A DNA stretch of 64,000 nt from Clostridia bacterium (GCA_035628995.1 DASPIR010000033.1:1-64000); one strand, 5' to 3'; counted from the stretch's first letter, positions 1 through 10,059 are shown. Notes: generated by a model not told the origin, from the sequence alone. Made by a program: numbers and translations.

Positions 1-2914
1 AAGCATTTACTAATGTTTGTGCTTTTGTCAAAGCCGTAACTGCATCTGCTGCCTCCACCTGTGTTGCAGTGTAAGTTGCAGCTTCAATATTAGTTTTTGC
101 TGTTGCAATATCTGCATTGTCTTGTGCTGTTGAGTCTTCTGTTTGCGCTACATTTACATTAACTGTTAGTTCTACACTAATTGGGGCTGTTACATCAGCA
201 TAACCTGCTGGCACCGTCCATACTGCTGTTAATGTTTTTGCTCCTGTTGCTATTCCGTCAAATGTTCCTGTCCAATCAGTAATAGTTGCAACAGTAGGAG
301 TTGTTCCGTCTGTTACTGTTACTGTGGTAGGAAGTTTTGAAGCTCCTTTTAATGCTGCTAAGTCTACCAGGTTCTCATCAGCAGATAAAGTTACATCTGT
401 TAAAGATGTAAAGCCTGTGATCTCTTTTAGAGCTGCTGCTGTAGCTGGGAATATTGCTGTTACAGCTCCTGAACCAGCGGTATTCGTTGCTGCTGCTCCA
501 GCCACTGTAAAGAAGTTCTCAGCCACACCTGTTAATGTATAACCTGCTTTTGGTGTAATTGTAATTGTTGCTGTATATACTGTATTTCCAGCAAATGCTG
601 CTGGACTTCCGTTCCATGCTACTGTTCCTGTGTATTGCGTTGTTTCTGTTATCGTTGTTACAGGGGTTGCACCTGTTGCCGGTGCTGTTACTCCAGTGAT
701 TGCTGCTGTTGATATTGTTGCTGCTGCTACCGCCGCAGTCGCCACACTTGTTACTGTTCCAGTGTAGTTGCCTATACCAGTTGCTATCACTTTAATGTAC
801 TTGCCTGCATCGCTTGCTACTGGTGTGTATTTGTTTGCTGTTGCTCCAACAATGTTTGTATACGTACCATCTATTGTGTCACATTTTTTCCACTGATAAG
901 TTACCGTTGCATCTGCTGGTATAAGTGTTCCTGCTGTTAATTCAACACCAACTTTTGGTGTTCCACTTATTGCGTTAATAGCACTTATGGGAACTTTTAC
1001 TGTCACTGTAAAGCTTGTTGTCCCATTGTTATATCCAGATTTTGTGGCCGTTACAGCTATAGTTGCTGTACCAGGCGTACTACCTGCTGTTATATTGATC
1101 GTATGCCCAGTAGTAACACTCACCGCTGCAACTGCCGTATTATTAGAAGTAGCTGCTAAAGCTGCATCTGCAGGTGTTGTTGTTGCTGTCATGGTTGTTG
1201 TTCCGCCTGTTGTCAGTGTCGTATTAGTGATTGTACTTATTGTGACTCTTGGTGTACTCGATCCTCCGCCGCCACCACCGCCACCGCCACCGCCGCCGCC
1301 TGAACTTCCGCCACCACTTTTAGGTGCAGTAGTCGGTGCTGGTGTCGGTACTGGCGTTGGTGCCGGAGTCGGTGCTGGTATTGGCACTGGAGCTGTGAGT
1401 GCTGTAGTTATTGTCGTACCGGTATCTGTTGCAGTTATACCCGCAGAGGTTGTAACAGTTGTGCTGGGTACCCCTAGGACTACATTCACCGCTTTTATTT
1501 CAGCCGTCCCTACTGTACCTGCCCCAGTTATAACAGCCTTTGCTTCCACCACTAGTTGTGCCACTTTAACACCGGCTCCCAGACTGACTTGAGCATTTTC
1601 CCCTGTCACATTCAGCCTGCCGATTTGGGAATTTCCGGTTACAGAAAAGGTTGTGCTTCCTGCACTTACTGTTGCAGTATCTATTTTCCCTGCTCCGGAT
1701 ATCGTTATAGGAGCCGCTGCAGCAAGGTTTCCTACCTTGACTGCTGTTGCTATATTGATGCTTGAATTAGCTGCAGAGCTTGCCACATCGATCTTCCCTA
1801 CACTGCCAGTACTAATATCAAGCTTTACCTTATCTGCTTGAACTTGAACTGATTCAAAATTGCCCTTTAAGGATACAGACACATTGGGATTAACTCTTTC
1901 AGCTACTGTAACTAACCCAAAGCCATTACCTGCCGTACCCTGCTCCTCAAGTTTTCCTCCAGATAGCATGTCCACTTTGTCAACAACTGTAGTTCCTGTG
2001 GAAAGCACTCTTACCTGGTTATCTGCTTTAAAAACTACGATTCTTGCAAACCTTGAGTTTTCTATAACTACTGTGTTCAGGCCTCCGCCTCTGATAACGG
2101 TATTCCCTGTGACGGTGACATTTTTCAGCTTTACATTTCCATTTCCCACTGCCTCGCCGATTATTAGGTTACCATTAATTATTGTATTCTCAAGAGTAAC
2201 ATTCGGGACTTCAATGGCCACATTGCCATTTATGATTTTTGCAACATATGTACCTGCCTTTTTATAAGCTACCTTCACATTCCCATACGCTGTAATAATG
2301 TTATCCTCCAGGCAGATTTCAAGCACCGCTACTGCTTGCGCTCTTGTGATTAGTCCTGCTGGATTAAAGGTTCCGTCTGTATTGCCGCTCATATATCCGC
2401 GCTGCACTATTGCATCTATTGAATTTCGGCTCCAAACCGCTATTTTATCATTATCTTTAAAAATCACTTTATTAGGTATTGCTTTTTTTATATCGATTTT
2501 TAATAATCTAGCAAGTACAACCGCAAATTCCTGACGGCTCATATTAGTGTTCGGCTGAATATAACCTCCAGGGAGAGGCGAAAAATAGCCCGCCTTTCTT
2601 GCAATTGACATATCCTTATAAAAAGAATCCTTCGGCTTCACATCCTTGAAGTTGACCTTATCCACTAAGGTCAATCCAAAAACCTTGTTTGCAACTGCCG
2701 CAAACTCTGCTCTTGTAATTGGATTATTAGGCTTAAAGCTTCCATCCTTATTAACGCTGACAAACCCCTTCTCCAAAAAACCCTTAATTTGCTTCCCTGC
2801 CCAATGATTACTGTAGTCATCGATGGTTGGCTGAGCGAAAGCTGACATTGGTAAAATAAGAATAAAACATATTACTAAGCTAATGATTCTTGTAAAACTC
2901 CTTCTCATGTACAT
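1..2914 (-). CDS. S-layer homology (SLH) domain surface protein, C-terminus off the left edge
   Basis: Secreted cell-wall-associated protein; 971 codons are visible and the frame is still open at base 1. An N-terminal signal peptide (residues 1-26, ending near SAFA-Q) is followed by three SLH domains (about 28-80, 88-140, 148-205) that in this family bind pyruvylated secondary cell-wall polymer. Next come a repetitive NG/TV-rich region that looks like a parallel beta-helix, a Pro-Thr linker and a run of about 12 Gly (residues 500-552), a Big_2-like Ig domain, and modules with YTGTVAW and AGYTL motifs typical of clostridial surface proteins. The start at 2914 has AAGGAGG five bases upstream. 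The three SLH repeats are clear; ligand or enzymatic role is unknown. The + strand Pro-rich frame over 987-1592 is only its complement. Confidence 0.9.
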   Translation of the reverse strand, partial: MYMRRSFTRIISLVICFILILPMSAFAQPTIDDYSNHWAGKQIKGFLEKGFVSVNKDGSFKPNNPITRAEFAAVANKVFGLTLVDKVNFKDVKPKDSFYKDMSIARKAGYFSPLPGGYIQPNTNMSRQEFAVVLARLLKIDIKKAIPNKVIFKDNDKIAVWSRNSIDAIVQRGYMSGNTDGTFNPAGLITRAQAVAVLEICLEDNIITAYGNVKVAYKKAGTYVAKIINGNVAIEVPNVTLENTIINGNLIIGEAVGNGNVKLKNVTVTGNTVIRGGGLNTVVIENSRFARIVVFKADNQVRVLSTGTTVVDKVDMLSGGKLEEQGTAGNGFGLVTVAERVNPNVSVSLKGNFESVQVQADKVKLDISTGSVGKIDVASSAANSSINIATAVKVGNLAAAAPITISGAGKIDTATVSAGSTTFSVTGNSQIGRLNVTGENAQVSLGAGVKVAQLVVEAKAVITGAGTVGTAEIKAVNVVLGVPSTTVTTSAGITATDTGTTITTALTAPVPIPAPTPAPTPVPTPAPTTAPKSGGGSSGGGGGGGGGGGGGSSTPRVTISTITNTTLTTGGTTTMTATTTPADAALAATSNNTAVAAVSVTTGHTINITAGSTPGTATIAVTATKSGYNNGTTSFTVTVKVPISAINAISGTPKVGVELTAGTLIPADATVTYQWKKCDTIDGTYTNIVGATANKYTPVASDAGKYIKVIATGIGNYTGTVTSVATAAVAAATISTAAITGVTAPATGATPVTTITETTQYTGTVAWNGSPAAFAGNTVYTATITITPKAGYTLTGVAENFFTVAGAAATNTAGSGAVTAIFPATAAALKEITGFTSLTDVTLSADENLVDLAALKGASKLPTTVTVTDGTTPTVATITDWTGTFDGIATGAKTLTAVWTVPAGYADVTAPISVELTVNVNVAQTEDSTAQDNADIATAKTNIEAATYTATQVEAADAVTALTKAQTLVNA

Positions 2915-3154
2915 AATCCCCTCCTTGTTATAGTGATTTATAATTAATTTAAAAATAAATGTATCCCTCCATTTCAAACATACTATTAATCAACTAATAT
3001 CAATTCTTACATCAATAATGAATTATTTCGACATAGTGCACCAAATTCCTCCATTTTTTCCATCCATTCTTCCTATCGACATAATATAAGCAACTATTTA
3101 TAAAAAACTATTGTTAAAACCTTAGTTTAATTGTTTGTTTTTGGGAATTTACAA

Positions 3155-3196
3155 CGAAAAAATGAGCTGGCAATAATACTTTATAGCCAGCTCGTT
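3155..3196 (-). terminator. Rho-independent terminator of nudC
   Basis: Inverted repeat GAGCTGGC (3164-3171 with 3186-3193) followed on the minus strand by a T-run. It lies just after the nudC stop. The rest of the 2915-3222 gap is AT-rich and holds the upstream region of the SLH gene; I see no further gene in it. Confidence 0.8.
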
Positions 3197-3222
3197 TATA
3201 TAAATGTCATGGGACTTCATAC

Positions 3223-4041
3223 TTATTTCTGATACTTTTCTAAAAACCAATCTATCAATTTTCTTGAGATGCTAAGCTTTCCAGGAATATTCGGAATTTC
3301 ATCCGCACTGAACCATCTTGCATCTACAATTTCATCTTCACCTATCTGTATCTCGCCGCTTTCATGCTCCGCTGTAAATCCAAGCATATATGAATTAGGA
3401 AAGGGCCAAGACTGGCTGCCAAAATATTTTATATTTTTTACCTCTATGCCTGCCTCTTCTCTTATTTCTCGCTTTACACACTCCTCCAAAGTTTCTCCGG
3501 CTTCAACAAAGCCTGCCAGTACGCTGTAAAGTCCCGAGACAAAGTTCTTATTTCTTGCAAGAAGCAGCCTATCACCTTTTGTAACAGCTACGATAACCGC
3601 AGGGGATAAACGAGGATAGGAAATATGTCCACATTTCGGGCATACCTTTGCATGCTCATCAGCCTTCTTTATTGTAGCTTCACCGCATGCGCCGCAGAAT
3701 CTATGTGTCTCGTCCCACGCTACTATCTGAACAGCACGAAATGCCGCCTGCAGCATGCTATTATCGATTTGTTCATGGAGCTGCCTAAGTCCCAAGAATT
3801 CCAGTCCATCAGGCAGTACCATACCCTCCGGATACCTCGCTGTATAACAGGAATGGTCATCTAAGCTCCCAATATATAGTTTGTTCACATTCTTATATTC
3901 CAAATATGATAAATCATCAGCTGTAGGTATTGTATATACCTTCTCCAGCTTTTTCACAAGCAGATTGCTTTGCTGAAAAAGAAATTGAAATGATATTTTG
4001 TCTTCCCTTTCAGTAGGAATGCTTCCAAGCATAAAACTCAT
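3223..4041 (-). CDS. nudC: NADH pyrophosphatase (Nudix hydrolase, NudC type)
   Basis: Hydrolyses the pyrophosphate of NAD(H) to NMN(H) plus AMP, and in characterised members also removes NAD caps from RNA. About 272 residues, normal for NudC. An N-terminal domain precedes a four-cysteine zinc ribbon (CGAC...CPKC), then the catalytic Nudix box GFVEAGETLEECVKREIREE followed by AG. The SQSWPFPNS motif just after it is the NudC-specific SQPWPFPxS. The ATG at 4041 is preferred because AAGGTG lies six bases upstream; a GTG three codons earlier overlaps that ribosome site. Monocistronic, with its own terminator. Confidence 0.93.
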   Translation of the reverse strand: MSFMLGSIPTEREDKISFQFLFQQSNLLVKKLEKVYTIPTADDLSYLEYKNVNKLYIGSLDDHSCYTARYPEGMVLPDGLEFLGLRQLHEQIDNSMLQAAFRAVQIVAWDETHRFCGACGEATIKKADEHAKVCPKCGHISYPRLSPAVIVAVTKGDRLLLARNKNFVSGLYSVLAGFVEAGETLEECVKREIREEAGIEVKNIKYFGSQSWPFPNSYMLGFTAEHESGEIQIGEDEIVDARWFSADEIPNIPGKLSISRKLIDWFLEKYQK

Positions 4042-4129
4042 AATTAGCACCTTAGCTTTCTATATATGATTGCAAATATTATTGCTTCATATATTATACA
4101 ATAAAGAAGGTTTAGGCGCCAGATGCATA

Positions 4130-4158
4130 AGACCTCCGAATTATTACATCGGAGGTCC
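4130..4158 (-). terminator. Hairpin after the P-loop ATPase gene
   Basis: GACCTCCGA (4131-4139) pairs with TCGGAGGTC (4149-4157), just past the stop at 4173. The T-run is weak, so termination efficiency is uncertain. Confidence 0.6.
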
Positions 4159-4172
4159 TATATTCAAATGCT

Positions 4173-5264
4173 CTATTTGTTTTTCAACAGAACCTTTATC
4201 CTCTCAATTGTCTTGCTTCTAAGCTCAGTAACTGCAGCAAAATCCATACTGCCCACATAGCTTTTCTCCATATCGTCATGGAGCAGCTTCGCCAGCTTTA
4301 TCCTCTTGACCCCTTCCTCCATCATCTTGCCGTATACTTCCCTATCCTTTACAAGGAGCTCTGCCTTATCCCCATACTTACTTGCATCAATGACAGTATC
4401 AAGGTCTATTATCTTATATGCCCTGGACTCCATCTTAGGATTTACAGTTACTGCTATCTTCAAGCCTTCAATCACCAAAGTCTGCAGTCTATCGGGATTT
4501 AATGGCTGATGATACAGTTCAGCAGCATAGCCCTTCATATTATATTCCTTTGCGAGATAAGATAATATCTCTGTGGAAATTGTGCCAACCCCGGCCTTCA
4601 GATAGTAGCATATATAGTTGCCTAAGATGATGGTATCGATGTAATCCACCAAACCATCAGGAGTTATTGCGCTGTCAAAAAGGTGTCTCGTGCCGGCATT
4701 CTTATCGACTGTATCGACGCCATCAACCAGCTCATTTCTAAGTGATATCTTAAGCTTATTCAGCTTTTCCCCGACAACTCCCTCACCGATGATAACTTCA
4801 ATATCATCCTGCATTTCCTTTGCAGACATCAAATACCTGTATGCACTGAAAAACCTCATTCTTACCTGCTTATTGTAATTGATGATGTCATATTTATCCT
4901 TTACAAGCCCTGATTCGCTCCAATACTCTCCAAGATTCAGTATCTCATCAACTGCACCGGGATTTTTGGGGTCAACTACATGAGGCGCTGTTCCATCTAT
5001 AAGAGCCACATTTGCCTTTTTTATCACCAGTCCGTCCAATGATCTGTTGTCTGAGGAGCAGTAATGGAGTTCAATATCATACCCCTGGTTTACAAACTCC
5101 TCTCCTATAGTCCTCATGAAGCTTGACTTTCCTACCCCAGGCCCACCTTTAAGAACAAATATCCTTTCTGCGTCCTCAGGTATGATTTGGTCATAGAATG
5201 AGTGGAACCCTTTGCTAGTATTGCCTCCTGGAAAAACCTTTTTGACGTTGCCCTTCTGAGTCAT
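4173..5264 (-). CDS. P-loop ATPase of the PRK06851-like family with duplicated domain
   Basis: A 363-residue cytoplasmic ATPase; similar proteins are conserved but uncharacterised in Firmicutes. Walker A is GGPGVGKSS near residues 41-49. The protein looks internally duplicated: residues about 14-115 (GNTSKGFHSFYD, LKGGPGVGKS, HHV-type DGTAPHVVDP) align with about 195-300 (GTRHLFDSAITPDG, LKAGVGTIS, VTVNPKME). In the second copy the P-loop lysine is lost (AGVGTISTE), so only the first half should bind nucleotide. GGAGG lies seven bases before the ATG. Its first 158 bp of 5' region recur at 17696-17853. No substrate can be inferred. Confidence 0.8.
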   Translation of the reverse strand: MTQKGNVKKVFPGGNTSKGFHSFYDQIIPEDAERIFVLKGGPGVGKSSFMRTIGEEFVNQGYDIELHYCSSDNRSLDGLVIKKANVALIDGTAPHVVDPKNPGAVDEILNLGEYWSESGLVKDKYDIINYNKQVRMRFFSAYRYLMSAKEMQDDIEVIIGEGVVGEKLNKLKISLRNELVDGVDTVDKNAGTRHLFDSAITPDGLVDYIDTIILGNYICYYLKAGVGTISTEILSYLAKEYNMKGYAAELYHQPLNPDRLQTLVIEGLKIAVTVNPKMESRAYKIIDLDTVIDASKYGDKAELLVKDREVYGKMMEEGVKRIKLAKLLHDDMEKSYVGSMDFAAVTELRSKTIERIKVLLKNK

Positions 5265-5328
5265 GCTAATACCTCCAAAATAAAAATCAAATTACTACAT
5301 GATATGCAAAACCCCGCTTTAATGCCAT
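5171..5328. repeat. Left copy of 158-bp direct repeat flanking the peptide island
   Basis: Covers the first 31 codons of the ATPase gene and 64 bases upstream. It matches 17696-17853 in the same orientation with about four mismatches (constant offset 12525). Sequence similarity stops abruptly at 5328, where the island begins. Confidence 0.9.
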
Positions 5329-5501
5329 ACTCATTAATATATAAAAACCAGTAGGCATTAATCCTTCAGGTTTGTGAAACTTTATTTTTCTACTATCACT
5401 TTACAAAATCACCACAACATTATTAAAGCAAATATAATCGTATCTCATGTTTCAATTTTATATTGTTAGCCAACTATTTTGTAGATAAATGGAGAAATAA
5501 A

Positions 5502-5528
5502 AGCTTTCCGATATTTTACCGGAAAGCT
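5502..5528 (-). terminator. Terminator of the M19 dipeptidase gene
   Basis: AGCTTTCCG (5502-5510) pairs with CGGAAAGCT (5520-5528), followed on the minus strand by TTTTATTT. It closes the island's minus-strand gene cluster. The rest of the 5265-5567 gap shows no gene. Confidence 0.8.
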
Positions 5529-5567
5529 AATGCTGTATAGTATTATAATTCATTATTTAAGCATAAT

Positions 5568-6521
5568 TTAATTTAGTACTGTATTTAAAACTCTCAGAAA
5601 ATTTCCGCCAAGTATTTTATAGATAGTCTCTTCTTTATATCCCCTTTTACAAAGTTCATCTGTAATTGAAGGAATTTTACTTGCGTCTTCAATACCGGGA
5701 ACATTAATATCTCCAAGATAGCCATTAAAATCTAGACCAAGTCCAACATGATCCTCTCCTGCAATTTTTATCATATACTCTAAGTGCTTCATATAACTTT
5801 CAAGCGACATTTTTTTGTCATCTTCGGTAAAATAGCAGTTCAACCCAATAACTCCGCCTGTTTTCGCAATAGCTTTTATTTGCTCATCTGTGAGATTTCT
5901 ATCACATTTATATAAATCCCTCGAATTAGAATGTGATGCTATAATCGGTTTAGTAGCAATACTTATAATATCCCAAAAACCTTCATCATTAATATGTGAA
6001 ACATCTACTAATATTCCGAGCTCTTCCATCTTTTCCACTGCTTTTATTCCTAATTTACTAAGTCCCCCTACTTCGTTAACTCCAGATGCAAAATAATTAC
6101 GATTATTCCATGTAAGAGATGCACTCCTGAGTCCAAGTTTATAAAACACATTTAATAATGTTAGATCACATCCAAGAGGTTCAAATCCTTCCATAGAAAG
6201 TACCATATTCAGTGACTTATCTGATGATATCTTTTTAAAATCGTTTTTTGTACATATTAATTTTAAATTTTCATTTTCTCTTATTTCTTCATATAAATCA
6301 CCAACTTCTAACAAAGCCTGTTTCAATGAACCTTCTGGATGCAATCTAGCATAAATTTCCACAAAAATAACATTAACCCCACCAGCCTGCAGGACAGGAA
6401 GATGTTTTTTGGTCAAATCACTACTATGTTCTCCATTTTTTCTGGAATACAAAAGATCCGAAGGGATATCACTATGAGCATCAACAACAATTGCATTATC
6501 ATGTATTTTAATATAATTCAT
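5568..6521 (-). CDS. Membrane dipeptidase (peptidase M19, renal dipeptidase family)
   Basis: Zinc-dependent dipeptidase; the family cleaves L,L- and often L,D-dipeptides. 317 residues, normal for bacterial M19. Metal and active-site motifs are present: DAHSD near residue 14 (HxD), the bridging Glu in SMEGFEP, VDVSHI, ASHSNSR, and GLGLDFNG near the C-terminus. No signal peptide, so it acts in the cytoplasm. AAAGGTGG lies six bases before the ATG. It is the last gene of the transporter cluster, which implies that imported peptides, possibly containing D-residues, are split here. Confidence 0.9.
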   Translation of the reverse strand: MNYIKIHDNAIVVDAHSDIPSDLLYSRKNGEHSSDLTKKHLPVLQAGGVNVIFVEIYARLHPEGSLKQALLEVGDLYEEIRENENLKLICTKNDFKKISSDKSLNMVLSMEGFEPLGCDLTLLNVFYKLGLRSASLTWNNRNYFASGVNEVGGLSKLGIKAVEKMEELGILVDVSHINDEGFWDIISIATKPIIASHSNSRDLYKCDRNLTDEQIKAIAKTGGVIGLNCYFTEDDKKMSLESYMKHLEYMIKIAGEDHVGLGLDFNGYLGDINVPGIEDASKIPSITDELCKRGYKEETIYKILGGNFLRVLNTVLN

Positions 6522-6673
6522 AATATTCCACCTTTTCTATAATAATTTTTCTGGTTCTAGTGCAAAAAAATAAAGTAGGTAGGGTAATCTTTGATTTTAT
6601 AATATTTTCGCATAAGAACATTTTTAGGAGTCCTTCAATAACTCCATTGATTTCACTATATTTTAAGTATAAC

Positions 6674-8032
6674 TTAACAATTTTTTATATATTTACCAAG
6701 CCTTTTACTTATAATCTTATTATTATTTACTGCAATTTCACCATTAAGGATAACATATTCAATGCCTACGGGGGGTAGAGTTGGATTTTCAAAACTAGCT
6801 TTATCTTTTATAGTATCCTTATCAAAAATCACTATATCTGCATCGGCTCCTTCAAATATATCCCCCTTATTTTTTAACTTTAATCTTTTTGCGGGACCAA
6901 TGGTCATTTTGCGCAAAGCGTCTATCAGTGTCAATTCTTTATGCTCTTTTACATAATACGAAAGTACTCTGGGATAGCATCCAGCACCTCTGGGATGTCC
7001 CATATCCTTTCTAAATGAAGAATCGCTGCCAATGAGTACATATGGGGATTTTATGGGGTCTACTATCTCTTTTTCATTCATAACAAAAGCAGCTGCCCAC
7101 ATCTCAGGGTATTGTTTTCTCACTTTATAAAATAGTTCTTCGCTACATCTCGCATTTCTATATGGGTTTTCCAACAACAGTATATCACTGTAAGTTTTAT
7201 TCCATCTTTCAAAGCAGCCTTCATCAAACACTGCAGATCCAATAGCAGTTGCAAAGGCAGAATATGGATAGCAATCAGCCATAACATCAATGCTATGCTC
7301 TATCGCGTTTTCAATAACCTCAAGAGCTTCTGCCATATACCCGAATGCGCAGCAGCTGCCGATATGCGATATCTGCATTGGCAGTTTAGAAGTTTTTGAT
7401 AACTCTATCAATTCCTTAATAGCTTCAATGCTATTTTCTCCATCTTCTCTATAATGTGCTGCCAATAAGTATTTATCTTCTTCAAGGGCAGAAATGATCC
7501 CTATCATTTCATCAAAGCTTGTTCCTGGTGAATATTCTATGCCAAAGGACAAACCAATATAATTGTACTTTTTGTTTTCTCTAATTATTTCTTTCATTTT
7601 ATTAATTTCAGATTTATTTGCACATCTGTATCTATCATTTATTCCTACCATACTTCTGAGAGAATTGTGTCCAAGAAAAATCATGTAATTAGTAGGTGCA
7701 CCATTTTTATTAATATAGTCACTAAAGCAAGCTAAACTTTGTCTGTTGCTTCCACAGTTACCTCCAACGTTTGTTGTAACTCCCATTAAAAGTGCGTAAT
7801 ATGAAGTGCAATAAGGGTCATCTAGTCTCATATCTAGTTCTTCTTCATGCATATGTATATCTATAAAACCAGGGGATGCAATATTACCTTCTGCATCAAT
7901 TTCCATCTTACAATATTCATTTGTAGTTCCAATCTTCTCAATCTTCCCTTTATTAATTACAATATCTGATAAATAAAATGAATTACTGCTAAAATCCGGG
8001 ATTTTTGCATTGGTTATCTTTAAATCATGCAT
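6674..8032 (-). CDS. N-acyl-D-amino-acid deacylase family amidohydrolase
   Basis: Amidohydrolase-superfamily enzyme of the D-aminoacylase/N-acyl-D-glutamate deacylase type. The product is 452 residues from the ATG at 8032, which has AAAGGAGA seven bases upstream; an ATG seven codons earlier overlaps that ribosome site. Metal-ligand motifs are intact: IDIHMHEE (HxH, near 60), GGNCGSN (bridging Cys), AAHYRED, QISHIGS and IGSDSS. It sits downstream of the oligopeptide ABC genes and upstream of the M19 dipeptidase, so it probably releases D-amino acids from N-acyl or peptidyl substrates. A dihydroorotase-like or D-hydantoinase role is less likely. Confidence 0.85.
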   Translation of the reverse strand: MHDLKITNAKIPDFSSNSFYLSDIVINKGKIEKIGTTNEYCKMEIDAEGNIASPGFIDIHMHEEELDMRLDDPYCTSYYALLMGVTTNVGGNCGSNRQSLACFSDYINKNGAPTNYMIFLGHNSLRSMVGINDRYRCANKSEINKMKEIIRENKKYNYIGLSFGIEYSPGTSFDEMIGIISALEEDKYLLAAHYREDGENSIEAIKELIELSKTSKLPMQISHIGSCCAFGYMAEALEVIENAIEHSIDVMADCYPYSAFATAIGSAVFDEGCFERWNKTYSDILLLENPYRNARCSEELFYKVRKQYPEMWAAAFVMNEKEIVDPIKSPYVLIGSDSSFRKDMGHPRGAGCYPRVLSYYVKEHKELTLIDALRKMTIGPAKRLKLKNKGDIFEGADADIVIFDKDTIKDKASFENPTLPPVGIEYVILNGEIAVNNNKIISKRLGKYIKNC

Positions 8033-8089
8033 AATTGAGTCTCCTTTAATCATACATTTACTTTATATAACCTATCATCATGATGAGAA

Positions 8090-9085
8090 TCATGTTCTAT
8101 ATATACTTAAGTCAATTTCATTTACAAAATGACATGCAACCAAATGGTCCTTTGCTACTTCTATCATTTTCGGATTTTCTGATTTGCATATTTCTTTTGC
8201 AAATGGACACCTTCTGCTTAGCCTGCAACCATTTGGTGGATTTATCATACTCTCAATTTCGCCATTCAATTCAAATTTTTTCCTGTTTCTGAAACTGCGT
8301 GAAATTGTTGGTGATGAATCCATCAATCCTTGAGTATAAGGGTGTTTAGGCCTATTGTACACTTCTTCGGTAGGTCCGATTTCAACTAATTTTCCTAAAT
8401 ACATTACTCCTATGCGATCGCTAATATATCTTACTACATTTAAATTATGCGTAATGAAAAGATACGTCAAATTTTCCTTTTCTTGTAAATCTAATAGCAA
8501 ATTTAATATTTGTGCTTGAACTGAGATATCAAGGGCAGATGTAGGTTCATCCAGTATAATAAATTTAGGTTTTAATATGATTGCTCTTGCAATGGCAACT
8601 CTTTGTTGTTGCCCCCCGCTTAATTGATTAGGGTATCTATCCCCAAAATCTAATCCTAGTTCTACTTTGTAAAGCATTTCATTTATAAATTCATCCATAT
8701 TATCCTTTGGATATTTATGAACTTCCAATGATCTTTTTAATATTTGTCTAATTGTTTTTCTTGGATTAAGACTTGATGCAGGATCTTGAAATACCATATT
8801 TGTATTTTTTTTAAAATATTTTAAATCATTGCCTTTTAATTTTGTAATATCCTTACCTTCGAATAATACACTATTCTCTACAGCATCTGAAAGTTTAAGT
8901 ATTACTCTTGCTAATGTACTCTTACCGCTTCCGGATTCACCAACTAGTCCTACCGTTTCTTTTTCTCTAATATTAAAACTTACATCATCAACAGCCTTTA
9001 TATGTTGAATGCTTTTCCTAACCAGCCCTTTTTTTATACTAAAGTACTTTTTCATATTTTTTATTTCAATTATATTTTGTATCAT
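8090..9085 (-). CDS. Oligopeptide ABC transporter ATP-binding protein (OppF/DppF type)
   Basis: Second ATPase subunit of a peptide importer, on the inner face of the membrane. 331 residues. Walker A GESGSGKST near 51-59, Q-loop VFQDPASSLNPR, signature LSGGQQQR, Walker B FIILDEPTSALD, and the C-terminal oligo_HPY Cys-rich segment (GCRLSRRCPFA...C), which in related proteins can hold an Fe-S centre. The ATG directly abuts the stop of the partner gene (TAAATG), with GGAGG inside that gene's end, so the two are translationally coupled. Confidence 0.93.
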   Translation of the reverse strand: MIQNIIEIKNMKKYFSIKKGLVRKSIQHIKAVDDVSFNIREKETVGLVGESGSGKSTLARVILKLSDAVENSVLFEGKDITKLKGNDLKYFKKNTNMVFQDPASSLNPRKTIRQILKRSLEVHKYPKDNMDEFINEMLYKVELGLDFGDRYPNQLSGGQQQRVAIARAIILKPKFIILDEPTSALDISVQAQILNLLLDLQEKENLTYLFITHNLNVVRYISDRIGVMYLGKLVEIGPTEEVYNRPKHPYTQGLMDSSPTISRSFRNRKKFELNGEIESMINPPNGCRLSRRCPFAKEICKSENPKMIEVAKDHLVACHFVNEIDLSIYRT

Positions 9086-10048
9086 TTACTGTACCTCCAA
9101 GTGACATGAACAATAATGTTCTTGAGGATATTCTTTAAAATCAGGTTTAATTTTTGTACAAATATCTTTTTTTTGTGGACATCTATTTGAAAACCTACAA
9201 CCGTCAGGTGGATTTATAAGATTTGGCACCATTCCTGGGATGGTTACCAATCTGCCTTCTTTTTTGCTTATTGTTGGCAAAGCCTGCATCAGTAATTTCG
9301 TATATGGATGTAATGGATTTTCAAATACCTCAAACACTTCACCCATTTCCACGAGATTACCAGCATACATAACTCCTATTCTATCTGCTGTTTCGGCCAC
9401 TACACCAAAATCATGAGTTATTAATAGTACTGACGTATTAAACTCATCTTTTAACCTCTTTATTACTTTAAGTATTTGAGCCTGTATTGTAACATCAAGA
9501 GCTGTTGTTGGTTCATCTGCAATTAATAATAGTGGCTTTCTTGATATCATCATACTAATCATAGCTCTTTGTCTCATGCCGCCACTTAGTTCAAACGGAT
9601 AGCTTTTTATCCTTTCTTTTGAATCAGGTATTCTGACATCTTCAAATACTTCTATTACTTTTTGCCATGCCTTTTCCCTGGTAATATTGTCTAATAATAA
9701 AGATTCTAATACTTGTCCTCCTACTGTCATAACTGGGTTCAAGGAATCTAATGGATTTTGAAATATCATGCCAATTTCTTTTCCTCTGAAGGAAAACATC
9801 TCTTTTTCAGTCAATTTTAGTACATCTTTGCCTTTAAAATAAATATTACCATCTGCAATCATTCCATTTTTAGCTAATAATCTCATCAGCGAGAAAGCAA
9901 TGGTACTTTTTCCACACCCTGATTCTCCAACTAAAGCAAATATTTCTTTCTCGTTTATTTTGAAATTCACATCTTCCACTGCTTTAACAATTCCATTGCT
10001 TGTTTTAAAATCTATTGATAGTTTTTTTACATCTAGTAGTGTATTCAT
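9086..10048 (-). CDS. Oligopeptide ABC transporter ATP-binding protein (OppD/DppD type)
   Basis: First ATPase subunit of the importer, 320 residues. Walker A GESGCGKST near 39-47, Q-loop IFQNPLDSLNP, signature LSGGMRQR, Walker B LLIADEPTTALD, and oligo_HPY Cys segment GCRFSNRCPQ near the C-terminus. AGGAGG lies six bases before the ATG, which is 11 bases past the preceding permease stop. Pairs with the OppF-type subunit encoded next. Confidence 0.93.
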   Translation of the reverse strand: MNTLLDVKKLSIDFKTSNGIVKAVEDVNFKINEKEIFALVGESGCGKSTIAFSLMRLLAKNGMIADGNIYFKGKDVLKLTEKEMFSFRGKEIGMIFQNPLDSLNPVMTVGGQVLESLLLDNITREKAWQKVIEVFEDVRIPDSKERIKSYPFELSGGMRQRAMISMMISRKPLLLIADEPTTALDVTIQAQILKVIKRLKDEFNTSVLLITHDFGVVAETADRIGVMYAGNLVEMGEVFEVFENPLHPYTKLLMQALPTISKKEGRLVTIPGMVPNLINPPDGCRFSNRCPQKKDICTKIKPDFKEYPQEHYCSCHLEVQ

Positions 10049-10059
10049 TTTATTCCTCC

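Noticed and set aside
987-1592. + strand frame with a run of prolines
   Set aside because: It is the complement of the Gly-rich linker of the SLH protein; no ribosome site.
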